Shown here piece by piece: positions 63,445-64,000 of a stretch of DNA of 64,000 bases. Numbering within the stretch: the stretch's first letter is position 1; each line of letters starts with the position of its first letter. A program made the position numbers and the translations under genes. The notes beneath the pieces were generated by a model. That model made no database searches. It worked only from the letters and a program-made list of their open reading frames with translations, and was not told the origin of the DNA. The DNA is taken from the NCBI RefSeq assembly GCF_000633255.1, contig NZ_AYMJ01000009.1:1-64000 (forward strand). Direction: 5' to 3'. Source of the DNA: Pseudomonas sp. H1h (GTDB lineage: Bacteria > Pseudomonadota > Gammaproteobacteria > Pseudomonadales > Pseudomonadaceae).

Positions 63445-64000
63445 TCAGAAGGATTTACTCACGCTCGCCACCACCGTCGCCGTGCACACATCCTTGAAGC
63501 CCCAATTGCTCAGGCACTGGCTCTGCGACAGGTCGGTGTCGATGTAGCTCAGGCCCAACACCACCCCGGCCAGGTTGTGGGTCAGTTTGACCTCCCATTC
63601 GCGGTAGCTGTCCTCGCCATGCCCGGACGCCGAGTACAGGTGCGGGTCCTTGAAGTCCATGTTGCCGTAACGCAGCTTCAGCCCCGAATCGTACGGCAGC
63701 TCGGTTTCATAACCGATATAGCTGTAGAGCGAGCTCTGTTTGCTGTCGATTCCCGGCGCATCGCTGGAGTAATACGCCGCCAGCTTCACCCCGTAGACGC
63801 CGAGAATTCCGTAGACCTCGCTCTGGTTGAACTGACTTTCTTTGGGATAGGCGTACTTGATGTAGCCCAGATCGAGGCTGACATCCTCGGTCGCCTGCCA
63901 CAGCCAGCCGGCGTAGTAATCGACTTCCTGACGGGTTTTCAGCCCGTCGCCGAAATCGACGTTGGAACTCCAGGCCCCCACGTACAGGCCGCTGCTGTGG
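63445..64000 (-). CDS. TorF-family putative porin, 5' end outside window
   Basis: At least 185 residues, open to the window edge. A beta-barrel pattern: VGAWSSNVDFGDG, EVDYYAGWLWQATEDVSLDL and LGYIKYAYP, ending in VVASVSKSF with terminal Phe. These match the TIGR02001 (gcw_chp) family of small outer-membrane porins. The GTG at 63981 is inside the domain, so the true start and signal peptide lie beyond 64000. Confidence 0.72.
   Translation of the reverse strand, partial: HSSGLYVGAWSSNVDFGDGLKTRQEVDYYAGWLWQATEDVSLDLGYIKYAYPKESQFNQSEVYGILGVYGVKLAAYYSSDAPGIDSKQSSLYSYIGYETELPYDSGLKLRYGNMDFKDPHLYSASGHGEDSYREWEVKLTHNLAGVVLGLSYIDTDLSQSQCLSNWGFKDVCTATVVASVSKSF

Overview
The window looks like chromosome of a Pseudomonas of the fluorescens group. 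GC content and codon use are high and typical of the genus. REP/REPIN palindromes of the Pseudomonas type (core GCGAGCAAGCCCGCTCCCAC and variants) sit in many intergenic gaps, and the gene content is pseudomonad (Vre signalling, Hxc type II secretion, DUF6124 proteins, OsmC-YcaO fusion). No rRNA, tRNA or CRISPR array was seen.

Layout. 0-9.5 kb is ordinary metabolism and transport: an MFS exporter, a ProP-type osmolyte symporter with a C-terminal coiled coil, an OsmC-YcaO fusion, a small lipoprotein, a LysR regulator divergent from a DoxX protein and a quinone-oxidoreductase-like protein. 9.7-13.7 kb and 26.2-49.1 kb together form one phosphate-starvation/secretion locus, in what I recall as the P. 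aeruginosa order: vreA-vreI-vreR (surface signalling without a receptor barrel), hxcW, hxcU, hxcP, then hxcV, hxcT-X-Y-Z-Q-R-S (a complete type II secretion machine with a lipoprotein secretin), then a DING/LapA-type secreted phosphate-binding protein and the giant TpsA exoprotein PdtA.

This locus is split between hxcP and hxcV by about 12.5 kb of accessory DNA (13.7-26.2 kb). The island is clearly AT-rich from about 14.2 to 21.3 kb. It holds: (i) a Ppl-like PHP-ATPase with a small overlapping partner; (ii) a 2OG-Fe(II) oxygenase overlapping a protein with a HEPN-like Rx4H motif and a zinc ribbon; (iii) a DGQR/DndB-like protein followed by a second HEPN-like protein; (iv) an intact IS10-like insertion sequence with a perfect 9-bp target duplication; (v) a GNAT acetyltransferase; and (vi) two inverted DUF6124 genes. 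Pairs (ii) and (iii) look like antiphage or toxin-type modules that I do not recognise. A related palindromic repeat recurs at the borders between the cassettes.

The most unusual signal is a roughly 300-nt structured leader in front of each DUF6124 gene. The two copies share hairpins with compensatory base changes, a UUCG-capped hairpin, and three loops in which the central one is complementary to both outer ones. That three-way complementarity is kept although the sequence itself differs between the copies.

49.1-64 kb returns to ordinary chromosome: an outer-membrane SphA/MetA-type protein divergent from an AraC regulator, a Dyp peroxidase with a Gfo/Idh oxidoreductase, and a GntR-controlled cluster (AprA-like flavoprotein, AprB-like ferredoxin, NitT/TauT-type ABC transporter, HEAT-repeat protein, DUF971 protein) whose pathway I cannot name. 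Last come a phosphoethanolamine transferase and a TorF-type porin cut by the window edge.
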